Shown: positions 7,420 to 15,537 of the stretch, piece by piece
Position numbering within the stretch: position 1 is the first letter of the stretch
Layout: every line of letters starts with the position of its first letter
DNA from: an uncultured Dorea sp.
Lineage (GTDB): Bacteria > Bacillota > Clostridia > Lachnospirales > Lachnospiraceae
Assembly: GCA_910584265.1 (NCBI GenBank)
Contig: CAJTZE010000026.1
Location: 1-47,643 of the forward strand
Direction of reading: 5' to 3'
DNA length: 47,643 bases
Made by a program: the position numbers and the translations under genes
Notes under the pieces: generated by a model
Told to the model about the DNA's origin: nothing
Seen by the model: the letters and a program-made list of their open reading frames with translations, nothing else
Databases searched by the model: none

Positions 7420-8148
7420 ATGGGAGGAATAGAGAAAACAAATGCGACACCATTGTACCTACAGCTAAAGAATAAGATTAAAAGAGAGATTCGTACAGGT
7501 ATGTTACAGCCTGGCGAGAAGATTCCATCAGAAGCACAATTGCAGAAGGAATATGGAATGAGCAGAGTGACCGTCCGCAACGCGATGGCGGAGCTGGAAG
7601 TGGAGGGCTATATTATCAAGGTTCAGGGGAAGGGCAGCTTTGTGGCACAGTCAGATATGCTGCGCCTGCCAATCGGAGTTACCAGCTTTACAGAGGATGC
7701 GAGGATGCAGGGAGTCAATCTGACATCAAGGGTCGTGAAGTTTCAGATCGAGGATATCACGTCGGACCTGGACAGAGAGTTTTTTGCAGGAAGAACAGAC
7801 GGGAAGATGCTGGTGTTTAAGCGGATCCGTATTGCAGATGGAGTGCCTGTCACCATAGAGGAGAATCATCTTTCTCCAAAGATGCTGGACATGCAGGAAG
7901 AGAATCTGGAGGGTTCCTTTTATGAGATTCTTATGAACAAGTATCATCTGGTTCCTTCCAACAAAGGGAGGAGAAGTGTTAAGATCGTATTTGCGGACGA
8001 GAAGATCGCAGAATACCTGAACCTCTCTGTGGGCACGCCGGTCATCAGCAGCGAGATGTGTGTATTCGATATCAGCGGAGAGCCGATCCATACAGTACGT
8101 GACTGGGTCAGAGGAGATAATGACCGGTTTATTAGATGGTATATATAA
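7420..8148 (+). CDS. GntR-family regulator with UTRA domain (FrlR-like)
   Basis: The 242-aa HutC-subfamily repressor has an N-terminal winged helix (PLYLQLKNKIKREIRTGML, PSEAQLQKEYGMSRVTVRNA, residues 11-65). The hinge FVAQSDMLRLP is followed by a UTRA effector domain to the C-terminus (GVTSFTEDARMQG, GTPVISSEMCVFD). UTRA domains of this class bind phosphorylated sugars or sugar-amines. It lies immediately before the fructosamine kinase-ABC-deglycase operon, as frlR/yurK does in Bacillus, so the inducer is probably a 6-phosphorylated Amadori product. Start at 7420 follows CGGAGG. A terminator follows, so it is monocistronic. It is a paralogue of the second GntR gene at 13583. Confidence 0.88.
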   Translation: MGGIEKTNATPLYLQLKNKIKREIRTGMLQPGEKIPSEAQLQKEYGMSRVTVRNAMAELEVEGYIIKVQGKGSFVAQSDMLRLPIGVTSFTEDARMQGVNLTSRVVKFQIEDITSDLDREFFAGRTDGKMLVFKRIRIADGVPVTIEENHLSPKMLDMQEENLEGSFYEILMNKYHLVPSNKGRRSVKIVFADEKIAEYLNLSVGTPVISSEMCVFDISGEPIHTVRDWVRGDNDRFIRWYI

Positions 8149-8220
8149 AATTATGCTTTCAGGCAATGAGATGGTATATATAATAGGAAGATATGATACA
8201 TGTAATACATGTTAAGACGA

Positions 8221-8257
8221 AAGAGCCGTGTCCGGATTACTGGAAACGGTTCTTTTT
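8221..8257 (+). terminator. Intrinsic terminator after the first GntR gene
   Basis: AAGAGCCG at 8221-8228 pairs with CGGTTCTT at 8247-8254 (one G-T pair), followed by a short T run. It separates the regulator from the kinase operon, which has its own promoter. Confidence 0.75.
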
Positions 8258-8320
8258 ACTAAAAAAAGAATGCTGAAATTATGCATTCTGTACAAAAATG
8301 CTGCTTTTAGATAAATACTA

Positions 8321-8366
8321 TTGACAAAAATGGAAAATACAATTATCTTAATTATAAGACGTATTA
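8321..8366 (+). promoter_or_regulatory. Promoter of the fructosamine operon with operator TATAAGACGTATTA
   Basis: TTGACA at 8321-8326, a 17-base spacer and TATCTT at 8344-8349 form the promoter. The 14-mer TATAAGACGTATTA at 8353-8366 covers the expected transcription start. The identical 14-mer is found at 14404-14417 in front of the second deglycase gene. A protein bound here would block initiation, so it is the likely GntR operator. Confidence 0.7.
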
Positions 8367-8393
8367 ATACATTTTATACCGGAGGGAGCCTTC

Positions 8394-9281
8394 ATGGATA
8401 GAAGCCCAAGAATTGTTGGAATTGGAATTGCTGTTGTGGATATTTACCGGCATCATAAGAGGATGTATCCGGGAGGAAATGAATATAACGTAGCATATCA
8501 TGCAAAACTACAAGGGGCAGATGCTGCTTTTATGGGCGTGTTTGCAGATGATAAAGCGGGAGAGATTCTGGAGCAGACATTGAACAATGCGGGGATTGAT
8601 ACCAGCCATTCCCATCACGAGAAGGGATCCAGCGGTTATGCCATTGTGGATTTGGTTGAAGGGGACAGGGTATTTGTTGACTGGAACCGGCAGGGAGTAA
8701 CAGATCTTTATCCGTTCACATTTACAGAGGAAGAGATTGAATATATTAAGACCTTTGATATTGCGAGCCTGAGTAAGAATTCCCGGATGACATATGGGAA
8801 GTTCGAGAGGCTTGCAGATGCCGGGGTTGTGATGAGCTATGATTTTAATGATAATTTTACGGAAGAGGATATTGAGCGAATATCACCCTGTGTGAGGATT
8901 GGTTTCTTTTCCGGCAGCCATCTGGAGGAAGAAGAGATCAAGAGACTGCTGAAACGCTGTGTGGAACGCGGGTGCGGGCTTGCGGTCGGGACAAGGGGAG
9001 AGAAAGCATCGATCGCATATGACGGGAAGGATTATTATTACCATGACATCGTCCGCGTCAAAGCGAAGGACACGATGGGAGCAGGGGATTCTTTCATCAG
9101 TGCATTTTTAACGAATTATTTATCGGCAGAGGCTGACGAGCCGTTTGCTGCTGAGGATAAGATAACTGACTTGCTGCGCAGGGCGGCAGAATATGCGGCC
9201 GGCGTAGTAGTCAAAGACGGGGCACTTGGGATCGGGTATGACGTCGACCCGGACCGGCTATCCGAGATCATCAATACCTAA
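8394..9281 (+). CDS. frlD: PfkB-family sugar kinase, probable fructoselysine/fructosamine 6-kinase
   Basis: Ribokinase-fold kinase that should phosphorylate C6 of an imported Amadori compound (fructoselysine or a relative) with ATP in the cytoplasm. The 295-aa protein has the substrate-binding PGGNEYNVAYHAKLQG at residues 26-41 and the anion-hole/catalytic motif GAGDSF at 229-234 with catalytic Asp232. It has the short-lid architecture of FrlD. The assignment to fructosamines comes from the neighbours: a FrlB-type SIS deglycase, a GntR/UTRA regulator and an ABC importer, as in the Bacillus frlBONMD cluster. GGAGGGAG at 8381-8388 fixes the ATG. It is slightly longer than E. coli FrlD. The exact amino-acid moiety of the substrate is not readable from sequence. 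Confidence 0.78.
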   Translation: MDRSPRIVGIGIAVVDIYRHHKRMYPGGNEYNVAYHAKLQGADAAFMGVFADDKAGEILEQTLNNAGIDTSHSHHEKGSSGYAIVDLVEGDRVFVDWNRQGVTDLYPFTFTEEEIEYIKTFDIASLSKNSRMTYGKFERLADAGVVMSYDFNDNFTEEDIERISPCVRIGFFSGSHLEEEEIKRLLKRCVERGCGLAVGTRGEKASIAYDGKDYYYHDIVRVKAKDTMGAGDSFISAFLTNYLSAEADEPFAAEDKITDLLRRAAEYAAGVVVKDGALGIGYDVDPDRLSEIINT

Positions 9282-9316
9282 AAGGATTAAAAAAGAAGAA
9301 ATGGAGGAGAAAGATT

Positions 9317-10636
9317 ATGAAAAAAAGAGTCTTGGCATCTCTGCTGTCAGCGGTAATGGTAATCGGAATGCTGGCAGGCTGTGCAACATCCGGTTCAGGG
9401 GGATCCGGCAGCGGAAGTGATGAATCCGGCGATGCAGATGGAAAAGTTACGCTGAAGTTTTTGAATAAGTATCCAGAAGAAGAGTATGTGCATTACTTTG
9501 AGGATGCAGTTGCTGCATTTGAAGAGGCGAATCCGGATATCCATATCGAGATGGAAAATGTATCCGATCAGGCGATTAAGGATAAGCTGAGTGTAATTGC
9601 CTCCGGCGGAGACATGCCTGATATTTATTTCTCATGGACAGGCGAACGTGTGAAGAGATTTGCCCGCGGCGATAAGGCGCTTGATCTGACACCGTATCTG
9701 GATGAGGATACAGAGTGGCGCGACAGCTTTCTGCCGGCTTTCCTGAATAATTCCACATACGATGGCAAGACGTATGCGATCCCGTTCAGAAGCAGTATCA
9801 TGTATATGATTTACAATAAGCAGGTATTTGCAGATAACAACATTGAGATTCCGGAGACATGGGATGAATTCCTTGAGGTGTGCGAGACATTGAAGGCGGC
9901 AGGGATTACGCCGGTGGGATTCGGGAATGCACAGAATTGGTATTCTTCATGGTGGATTGGCCTCTTTAATGCAATGATGATCGCACCGGATGTCATGAAT
10001 GCGGATTATACTCCGGAAACAGGCGAGTTTACAGATCCGGCTTATGTTGAATCTGTACAGACCTTCCTGGATATGAACGATAAAGGATATTTCGGAGACC
10101 ATGTAAATTCTAAAGATTATTATGAAGTCCGCGAACAGCTGGGGGCAGGCCAGGTTGGTATGATGCTGGATGCGACAGCACAGTTTACACAGTATGATGA
10201 CATTGCCGGCGAAGAGGGCTGGGGATTCTTTAAGATTCCTGTTATGGAAGGCGCTGCAGGAGATCCGGGCACCATTGGCGGCGGCGGAGAAGCATGGCTG
10301 GTATCCAGCACATGCAGTCATCCGGACGAAGCAATTGAGTTCCTGAAATTTATGACCAGTGTTGAGCAGGGACAGAAGCAGACGAGCGAGGCAGGGCTTC
10401 CAAATGCCCTGATCGGCGGAATTACAGCGGATAACGCTACGCCGGCGCTTGTTGAGGCCTATGAGCAGGCAGAAGGATATACAAACATTGCTGACTGGCT
10501 TGACTGTGCAGTTGAGGCTTCCATTGCAGATCAGTATATGGTAAGCATTTCTGAAGGCTTTGACGGAAAGTCAGCTGAGGATATTATGGCGGATGTTCAG
10601 GCGGCAGCTAAAACAGTAAGGGAAGAGTCAGAGTAA
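9317..10636 (+). CDS. Sugar ABC transporter substrate-binding lipoprotein (FrlO-like)
   Basis: Family 1 extracellular solute-binding protein, the capture subunit of the fructosamine importer, anchored to the outer face of the membrane. The N-terminus is a lipoprotein signal (MKKRVLASLLSAVMVIGM, then LAGC), with the lipid-modified Cys near residue 22. A Ser/Gly-rich flexible linker follows. The mature part opens with VTLKFLNKYPEEEYV and carries YDGKTYAIPFRSS, the typical SBP hinge segment. At 439 aa it is normal for the family. It starts 35 bases after the kinase with GGAGGAGA upstream. A strong GC-rich hairpin follows, which would favour higher SBP than permease levels. Ligand specificity is inferred from context. 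Confidence 0.87.
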   Translation: MKKRVLASLLSAVMVIGMLAGCATSGSGGSGSGSDESGDADGKVTLKFLNKYPEEEYVHYFEDAVAAFEEANPDIHIEMENVSDQAIKDKLSVIASGGDMPDIYFSWTGERVKRFARGDKALDLTPYLDEDTEWRDSFLPAFLNNSTYDGKTYAIPFRSSIMYMIYNKQVFADNNIEIPETWDEFLEVCETLKAAGITPVGFGNAQNWYSSWWIGLFNAMMIAPDVMNADYTPETGEFTDPAYVESVQTFLDMNDKGYFGDHVNSKDYYEVREQLGAGQVGMMLDATAQFTQYDDIAGEEGWGFFKIPVMEGAAGDPGTIGGGGEAWLVSSTCSHPDEAIEFLKFMTSVEQGQKQTSEAGLPNALIGGITADNATPALVEAYEQAEGYTNIADWLDCAVEASIADQYMVSISEGFDGKSAEDIMADVQAAAKTVREESE

Positions 10637-10653
10637 TACGGCTTCTATAGACA

Positions 10654-10688
10654 GAGCGCGCCGTGCGTAAGTTTTTGCAGGCGCGCTC
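10654..10688 (+). other. GC-rich mRNA hairpin between binding protein and permease genes
   Basis: A perfect 9-bp stem (GAGCGCGCC at 10654-10662, GGCGCGCTC at 10680-10688) encloses a 17-base loop and has no T run after it. It is better read as a 3'-end stabiliser or partial attenuator that raises binding-protein mRNA over permease mRNA than as a full terminator. Confidence 0.65.
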
Positions 10689-10755
10689 CGGCTTTATAAA
10701 CCAGTGGAAATTGTATTTGTTTATTTAAGGAAGTGCTCGGTAAAGAGGTGAGGCT

Positions 10756-11637
10756 ATGAGCAGAAAAGGCGGCCGGAAAACAGCGTTTATCTATCTTGCT
10801 CCGGCGATGATTGTTATTATTGTATTTCTGTACCTTCCGATCATATTGAATTTTATGAACAGCTTGTATAAATGGGGTGCGATGAGTACAGAGGTAAAGT
10901 GGGTCGGCTTTAAATATTATAAGCAGCTGATGGAGGACGATACCATCCGTGTTGCGTTAAAGAATAATCTGGTGTTTGTAGTTACATCAGTTTTCTGCCA
11001 GATCGGCGTATCGCTTGTGATCTCGGCGGTATTGGAAAGTAAGTTTTTGAGGCCCTGGCAGTCTTTGTTCCGAACGATTTATTTTATCCCGTCGCTGTTG
11101 ATGATCACAGTTACAGGTATTACATTTAAAATGCTGTACAGCCCGACAATCGGCCTTCTGAATCCGATTCTGGAGCTGTTCGGCGTAAATACGTCCCATG
11201 TCGATATTCTGGGAAATGCAAAGACGGCTATCTGGGGTGTAGCGGCAGCCTCTCAGTGGCAGTTTGTCGGATATACGGTGGTTCTGTTTATTGTGGCCAT
11301 GCAGAGCATTTCTGATGACATTTATGAGGCGGCAGAGATTGACGGGGCATCCGGGATACAGCGGTTTTTCTGGATCACGGTTCCGCTTATGAAAAATACG
11401 ATCATGATCAATATGATCATTATTATTACCGGTGCAGTCCGCGTGTATGATGAGGTCTATGTTATGACAAACGGCGGGCCGGGACGTGCTACCCAGACTC
11501 TGGCAACCTATCTGTATCAGGTCGGGTTTAAAAATGATCAGATGGGATATGCATCTGCCATCGCATTTTTTGTATTTTTGATCACGTTCATTCTGGGACT
11601 GTTTCAGATGAAGGGCTATGATCTGAGTGATGACTAA
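10756..11637 (+). CDS. Sugar ABC transporter permease, MalF type
   Basis: First membrane subunit of the fructosamine importer. The 293-aa protein has six predicted membrane segments, beginning with TAFIYLAPAMIVIIVFLYLP. It carries the EAA loop that contacts the ATPase, readable as EAAEIDGASGIQRFFWITVP. It starts 119 bases after the binding-protein stop with a GAGGTGAGG ribosome site, and its stop overlaps the ribosome site of the next permease. This matches FrlN/FrlM-type permeases of the CUT1 sugar family. No ATPase gene follows, so a shared MsmX-like ATPase is expected to power it. Confidence 0.88.
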   Translation: MSRKGGRKTAFIYLAPAMIVIIVFLYLPIILNFMNSLYKWGAMSTEVKWVGFKYYKQLMEDDTIRVALKNNLVFVVTSVFCQIGVSLVISAVLESKFLRPWQSLFRTIYFIPSLLMITVTGITFKMLYSPTIGLLNPILELFGVNTSHVDILGNAKTAIWGVAAASQWQFVGYTVVLFIVAMQSISDDIYEAAEIDGASGIQRFFWITVPLMKNTIMINMIIIITGAVRVYDEVYVMTNGGPGRATQTLATYLYQVGFKNDQMGYASAIAFFVFLITFILGLFQMKGYDLSDD

Positions 11638-11650
11638 AGGAGGGACTGGT

Positions 11651-12472
11651 ATGAAGAAGAAAATCAGCCATATTCTGATTCTGGCGGTGCTGATATTATT
11701 TGCATTTATCATCATCCTTCCGCTGGTCTGGATGGTGCTGACAGGATTTAAGACAAACACGGAATTGTTCCTGGAGCCGTGGAAGCTTCCTAAGGAGTGG
11801 AAGATTGAGAACTATATCAATGCATGGAATGCGGGGATCGGCGTGTTCTTTAAGAACAGTGTGATCACGACGGCGGGTTCAACAGCGCTATCAACCCTAC
11901 TGGCATGCTTTGCGGCATACCCTCTTTCCAGAATCAAATTTAAGACGAAGAAATTGTGGGTTATTATCATATTGGGAGGTTTGATGCTGGCACCGCAGTC
12001 GGCAGTCATCTCGCTGTTTAAAATGTCGCAGGTGCTGGGCTTGTATGATTCCTATGCTGGAATGATGATCATTACGGGTGCGTTCCGCATTCCGTTTGCA
12101 ACGTTTTTAATCATGACATTTTATAAAGATATCAGTGTGAGTCTGGATGAGTCCGCGTATATTGACGGGGCGAAAACAAGGCAGGTATTCTGGAGGATCA
12201 TCATACCTCTCAGCAAGCCGATCATTGCATCCTGTGCGATCGTGAGCTTCCGTGCAGTCTGGAATGAGCTTATGTTTGCGAATGTGCTGCTGGAATCCAC
12301 GGCGAAGAAGACGATTCCGATCGGACTTGTTAATTTCCAGGGCGCGACTACGACCAATTGGACGATGGTTATGGCAGGTATGGTAATCGCATCGGTTCCG
12401 CTGATCATTGTGTTCCTGTTCCTGCAGAAGCAGTTTATCCGCGGCCTTACAGCGGGCGGCGTGAAGGGATAG
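11651..12472 (+). CDS. Sugar ABC transporter permease, MalG type
   Basis: Second membrane subunit of the fructosamine importer, 273 aa with six predicted membrane segments. The EAA-type loop reads ESAYIDGAKTRQVFWRIIIP (the initial residues differ from the consensus EAA). The C-terminus FLQKQFIRGLTAGGVKG is the conserved MalG-family ending. The start is the ATG at 11651, served by AAAGGAGGG at 11636-11644; upstream in-frame codons overlap the preceding stop and lack a ribosome site. It is tightly coupled to the preceding permease. Confidence 0.88.
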   Translation: MKKKISHILILAVLILFAFIIILPLVWMVLTGFKTNTELFLEPWKLPKEWKIENYINAWNAGIGVFFKNSVITTAGSTALSTLLACFAAYPLSRIKFKTKKLWVIIILGGLMLAPQSAVISLFKMSQVLGLYDSYAGMMIITGAFRIPFATFLIMTFYKDISVSLDESAYIDGAKTRQVFWRIIIPLSKPIIASCAIVSFRAVWNELMFANVLLESTAKKTIPIGLVNFQGATTTNWTMVMAGMVIASVPLIIVFLFLQKQFIRGLTAGGVKG

Positions 12473-12537
12473 AAGAATCTGCTTTGTTGTAGATGGAGAG
12501 GATAGTAATATTTTAGAAGTGAAGGAGAGAGATTGAG

Positions 12538-13518
12538 ATGGAAATCAGAGAACTTATAGAAAAGATTGCGAAGGATATGGAGGCTGACGGCGGAATTAAG
12601 AGTATTGTATGGGTGGCGGCAGGCGGTTCCCATGACGGGCATTATCCGGCACAGTATTTTATGGATCATGAATCTACCATGGTACGGTCCCAGATGATCA
12701 CAAGCAGTGAATTTGTGTATGCACCGCCGAAGCGTGTCGGAAAGAATACGATCGTGGTAGTGACATCTATGAGGGGAACGAAGGAGACCATTGAGGCGGC
12801 TAAGAAAGCAAAAGAATTAGGTGCGGTTACAATCAGCCAGTATGTGCAGGAATCTGAGCTTACTCAGGTGTGCGATCATAATGTACAGTATGGAAGCATC
12901 TGGGAGGATGATGAAGATCAGAGTAAGACAAATGCAGGCAATGCGCTCCGCATAGCAATGGCGGTTGTAGATATTGTAGAAGGATATGAACATTATGATG
13001 AGGCGATGGATGCATTTACAAAGGTGCAGCCTGCGTATGTGAGGGCAAGAGCGTATTGCAGGCCTCTGGCGGCAAAGTGGGCAGAGGAGATGAAAAATGA
13101 GAAATGCATCACTGTTCTTGCCAGTGGTCCGGCGTATGGCTCCGGGCGTATTTTCTCTACCTGTAATATTCTGGAGATGCTCCAGATCCAATCGCCTACA
13201 TTTAACAGCTGTGATTTCTTCCATGGCCCGTTTGAGATCACGGATAAAAACGAAGCATTTTTCCTTCTGATCGCAGGCGGAAGAACAAGGGCGGCAGATG
13301 AACGCGCGCTTACATTCTTGAACAAGTATGCCGGAGATAAGGTGTATGTTCTGGATTCTAAGGAGCTGGGGCTGGATAATCTGAAGGATTCGGTATCGGA
13401 GTATTTTAATCATTTGATCTTCACTCCGGTTTTGAATAATGTATACATGAAGGCGCTCTCGGAGGCGGCGGGAATTGACTATACCACACGCCGTTATATG
13501 TGGAAGGTAGAATACTAA
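12538..13518 (+). CDS. frlB: SIS-domain sugar isomerase/deglycase, FrlB-like (first copy)
   Basis: Predicted fructosamine-6-phosphate deglycase, which splits the kinase product into glucose-6-phosphate and the free amino acid. The 326-aa protein holds two SIS domains: IVWVAAGGSHDGHYPA opens the first and ITVLASGPAYGSGRIF the second. The C-terminus RRYMWKVEY parallels the RRYYGGLVEY ending of E. coli FrlB. In the active-site motif, where FrlB reads SGEFRHGP, this protein reads SCDFFHGP (Cys225, Asp226, His229), so the usual Gly-Glu is replaced by Cys-Asp. The second copy keeps Gly-Glu. The gene ends the transporter operon with a GAAGGAGAGA ribosome site. Substrate is inferred from context; GlmS-like deaminase activity is the alternative. 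Confidence 0.75.
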   Translation: MEIRELIEKIAKDMEADGGIKSIVWVAAGGSHDGHYPAQYFMDHESTMVRSQMITSSEFVYAPPKRVGKNTIVVVTSMRGTKETIEAAKKAKELGAVTISQYVQESELTQVCDHNVQYGSIWEDDEDQSKTNAGNALRIAMAVVDIVEGYEHYDEAMDAFTKVQPAYVRARAYCRPLAAKWAEEMKNEKCITVLASGPAYGSGRIFSTCNILEMLQIQSPTFNSCDFFHGPFEITDKNEAFFLLIAGGRTRAADERALTFLNKYAGDKVYVLDSKELGLDNLKDSVSEYFNHLIFTPVLNNVYMKALSEAAGIDYTTRRYMWKVEY

Positions 13519-13523
13519 TTGTC

Positions 13524-13561
13524 TTGCATGATCATTTATAAGACGTTATAATAACGTTATA
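13524..13561 (+). promoter_or_regulatory. Promoter and operator of the second GntR gene
   Basis: TTGCAT at 13524-13529, a 17-base spacer and a perfect TATAAT at 13547-13552. TATAAGACGT at 13537-13546 matches the first ten bases of the two identical operators at 8353 and 14404 and is followed by a second ACGTTATA at 13554-13561. The motif covers the spacer and -10, the classic position for autorepression. Confidence 0.65.
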
Positions 13562-13582
13562 TCAAATGAGATGGGTGAGGAT

Positions 13583-14311
13583 ATGCAGAGATTGACAGGA
13601 GCGGCAGATAAACCGCTGTATATTCAGATACGGGATGCGGTCAAGGAGCAGATCCGGCAGGGTGAGCTGCGGGCGGGGGATAAGATCCCTTCAGAGGTCA
13701 TGTTGCAGAAGACCTTTAATGTAAGCCGTGTGACTGTCCGCAAGGCAGTGGAGGAGCTGGTCAGGGATAATTATCTTATCAAGCTTCAGGGCAGGGGGAC
13801 CTATGTTTCCCAGGTGCTGGAGTTTGAAAATAAAAAGGGCGTTTCCAGCTTCACACAGCTCTGCCGGCTGCAGGGAAAAGCATCAATAGCCAGGGTGATA
13901 AAGGCGGATCTGGTCCGGGGGGATAAGGGGCAGTGCGGCTTCTTTAATGTAAATGCGGGTTCGTGGCTCATGTGCGTGGAACGGGTCCGAAGGGTGGACG
14001 GCCTGCCTGTGGTTTTGGAAACGAATTACTTTCATCCTTTCTGCGAGTTTTTGAAGAATGAAGACCTGACGGGATCTGTATATGAGATCCTCACATCAAA
14101 ATATCATATATATCCGGCAAAAAGAGGGCTGAATGAGGTGGGGATTGTAAGCGCAGGAGGCCGGGAGGCAGAGCTTCTGGATATAAAGGAGGGCCTGCCT
14201 GTACTGACCAGCCGGGTTCAGGTATATGACAGCAAGGACAATCCGGTGCATGAGGTGCAGCAGATTGTGCGGGTGGACCGCCCGGAGGTGTTTAAATACT
14301 ATATTGATTGA
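13583..14311 (+). CDS. GntR-family regulator with UTRA domain (second copy)
   Basis: HutC-type repressor of 242 aa, a paralogue of the first GntR protein. The winged helix reads PLYIQIRDAVKEQIRQGEL and PSEVMLQKTFNVSRVTVRKA. A UTRA domain starts at GVSSFTQLCRLQG and runs to GLPVLTSRVQVYD. It lies between the two SIS genes and is preceded by an operator-like repeat. The start is uncertain: ATG 13571 has no ribosome site, while ATG 13583 is preceded by a GGTGA that fits the 3' part of the anti-SD and leaves ten residues before PLY, as in the paralogue. It probably controls the second deglycase, the first, or both. Confidence 0.85.
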   Translation: MQRLTGAADKPLYIQIRDAVKEQIRQGELRAGDKIPSEVMLQKTFNVSRVTVRKAVEELVRDNYLIKLQGRGTYVSQVLEFENKKGVSSFTQLCRLQGKASIARVIKADLVRGDKGQCGFFNVNAGSWLMCVERVRRVDGLPVVLETNYFHPFCEFLKNEDLTGSVYEILTSKYHIYPAKRGLNEVGIVSAGGREAELLDIKEGLPVLTSRVQVYDSKDNPVHEVQQIVRVDRPEVFKYYID

Positions 14312-14320
14312 CGGTATTTG

Positions 14321-14348
14321 ATAATACGAGTTTTATAACTCGTATTAT
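14321..14348 (+). repeat. 10-bp inverted repeat after the second GntR gene, operator and/or terminator
   Basis: ATAATACGAG at 14321-14330 is perfectly inverted as CTCGTATTAT at 14339-14348 around an 8-base loop, and a T-rich run follows. The half-site ATAATACGAG recurs at 7395-7404 in front of the first GntR gene. It can act as a terminator for the GntR gene and as an upstream operator for the SIS gene; the recurrence favours an operator role. Confidence 0.6.
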
Positions 14349-14363
14349 TTTATTGTGCTGATA

Positions 14364-14417
14364 TTGACAATGGTATTGTAAATGGTATTATTAGAGCATA
14401 CAATATAAGACGTATTA
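14364..14417 (+). promoter_or_regulatory. Promoter of the second SIS gene with operator TATAAGACGTATTA
   Basis: TTGACA at 14364-14369, a 16-base spacer and TATTAT at 14386-14391. The 14-mer TATAAGACGTATTA at 14404-14417 is an exact copy of that at 8353-8366 and has the same position relative to its promoter. Co-regulation of the two deglycase modules is therefore likely. Confidence 0.7.
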
Positions 14418-14434
14418 AATTCGAGGAGGGAAAT

Positions 14435-15418
14435 GTGGTGGAAATTCAAAAAATGATAGCTGATATTAAGGAAAAGAGTGATAAGAAGGGCGGGATTAAG
14501 AATGTATATTTTATTGCCTGCGGGGGCTCTCTTGCCGGTATTTATGCAGGATGGTATCTTCTTGACCGGGAGACAGGCCTGTTCAGGACAGGTCTGTATA
14601 ACGCCAGCGAATTTATCCAGACTACGCCGAAGGCATTTGGCGAAAATACCTTATGCATATGCTCGACACTGAAAGGAACGCCGGAGGTAGAGGAGGCGAT
14701 CAAATTCTGTAAGGAAAGCGGCGCGTATACAATTGCCCTGGTCGGAGAAGGAAATGAGGCAAGCACCAAATATGCAGACGGAGTTGTCCGGTTCAAATCA
14801 ATCGGCGAGGTGACTACGCCGATGCTGGAGACGAATGTTACGCAGGCTCTCGGCATATCCTTTGAGCTTCTGAAGCAGTATGAGGACTATGCGTATTATG
14901 AGGATGCCGTGAGGGCCTTTGATGTTCTGGAGGATATGGCGGCAAAAATCCGTAAATATGTAAATAACGGGCCTGCGCAGCGTTTTGCAGAGGAGCATAA
15001 GGATGAAGATGTCATCTATGTAATGGGCGGCGCTCCGGCAATGGGCGTATCCTATGCGACCTCTATATGTAGTCTGATGGAGATCCAGTGGATCCACTCT
15101 CCTACCGTAAATTCTGGAGAATTTTTCCACGGCCCGTTTGAGACTCTGGACAGGAATCTTCCGATGGTACATATGGTCAGTGACGGAAGAAGCAGAGAGG
15201 AAGACCTGCGCTGTCAGAGATTTATGGATAAGTTCGGCGGAAAGATTACAACGATTGATTCAAAGGAGCTGGGCATTGATGTGCTGGGCGACAATGTAAA
15301 GGAATACTTTAACCACGTATTTCTTGACTGTGCATGGAGGGAGTATCTGACGGCTCTTGCGATTACAAGAAAGCATCCGAAGGATGTCCGCAGATATATG
15401 TGGAAGATGGAGTATTAA
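14435..15418 (+). CDS. SIS-domain sugar isomerase/deglycase, FrlB-like (second copy)
   Basis: Paralogue of the first SIS protein, 327 aa, with two SIS domains (VYFIACGGSLAGIYAGWYL and IYVMGGAPAMGVSYATS) and the FrlB-type ending RRYMWKMEY. The active-site motif SGEFFHGP keeps Gly228, Glu229 and His232 as in FrlB, unlike the Cys-Asp of the first copy. It has its own promoter and operator. No ATG fits: translation begins at GTG 14435 or the adjacent GTG 14438. GAGGAGGG at 14423-14430 gives better spacing for 14438. It probably cleaves a related 6-phospho-Amadori product (another amino-acid or sugar moiety), but the difference in substrate is a guess. Confidence 0.75.
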   Translation: MVEIQKMIADIKEKSDKKGGIKNVYFIACGGSLAGIYAGWYLLDRETGLFRTGLYNASEFIQTTPKAFGENTLCICSTLKGTPEVEEAIKFCKESGAYTIALVGEGNEASTKYADGVVRFKSIGEVTTPMLETNVTQALGISFELLKQYEDYAYYEDAVRAFDVLEDMAAKIRKYVNNGPAQRFAEEHKDEDVIYVMGGAPAMGVSYATSICSLMEIQWIHSPTVNSGEFFHGPFETLDRNLPMVHMVSDGRSREEDLRCQRFMDKFGGKITTIDSKELGIDVLGDNVKEYFNHVFLDCAWREYLTALAITRKHPKDVRRYMWKMEY

Positions 15419-15464
15419 GCAGAATACAGCGTGCTGCTGGAATAAGGCAGTGTGATTGATGAGG

Positions 15465-15500
15465 AAAACAGGGACTTCCGGGATGTCCCTGTTTTCTTTG
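15465..15500 (+). terminator. Intrinsic terminator after the second SIS gene
   Basis: An 11-bp perfect stem (AAAACAGGGAC at 15465-15475, GTCCCTGTTTT at 15485-15495) closes a 9-base loop and is followed by CTTT. It ends the fructosamine island. Confidence 0.88.
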
Positions 15501-15537
15501 CGCCGGCTATATGCTACAATGAGACGGAGGTGATCGT

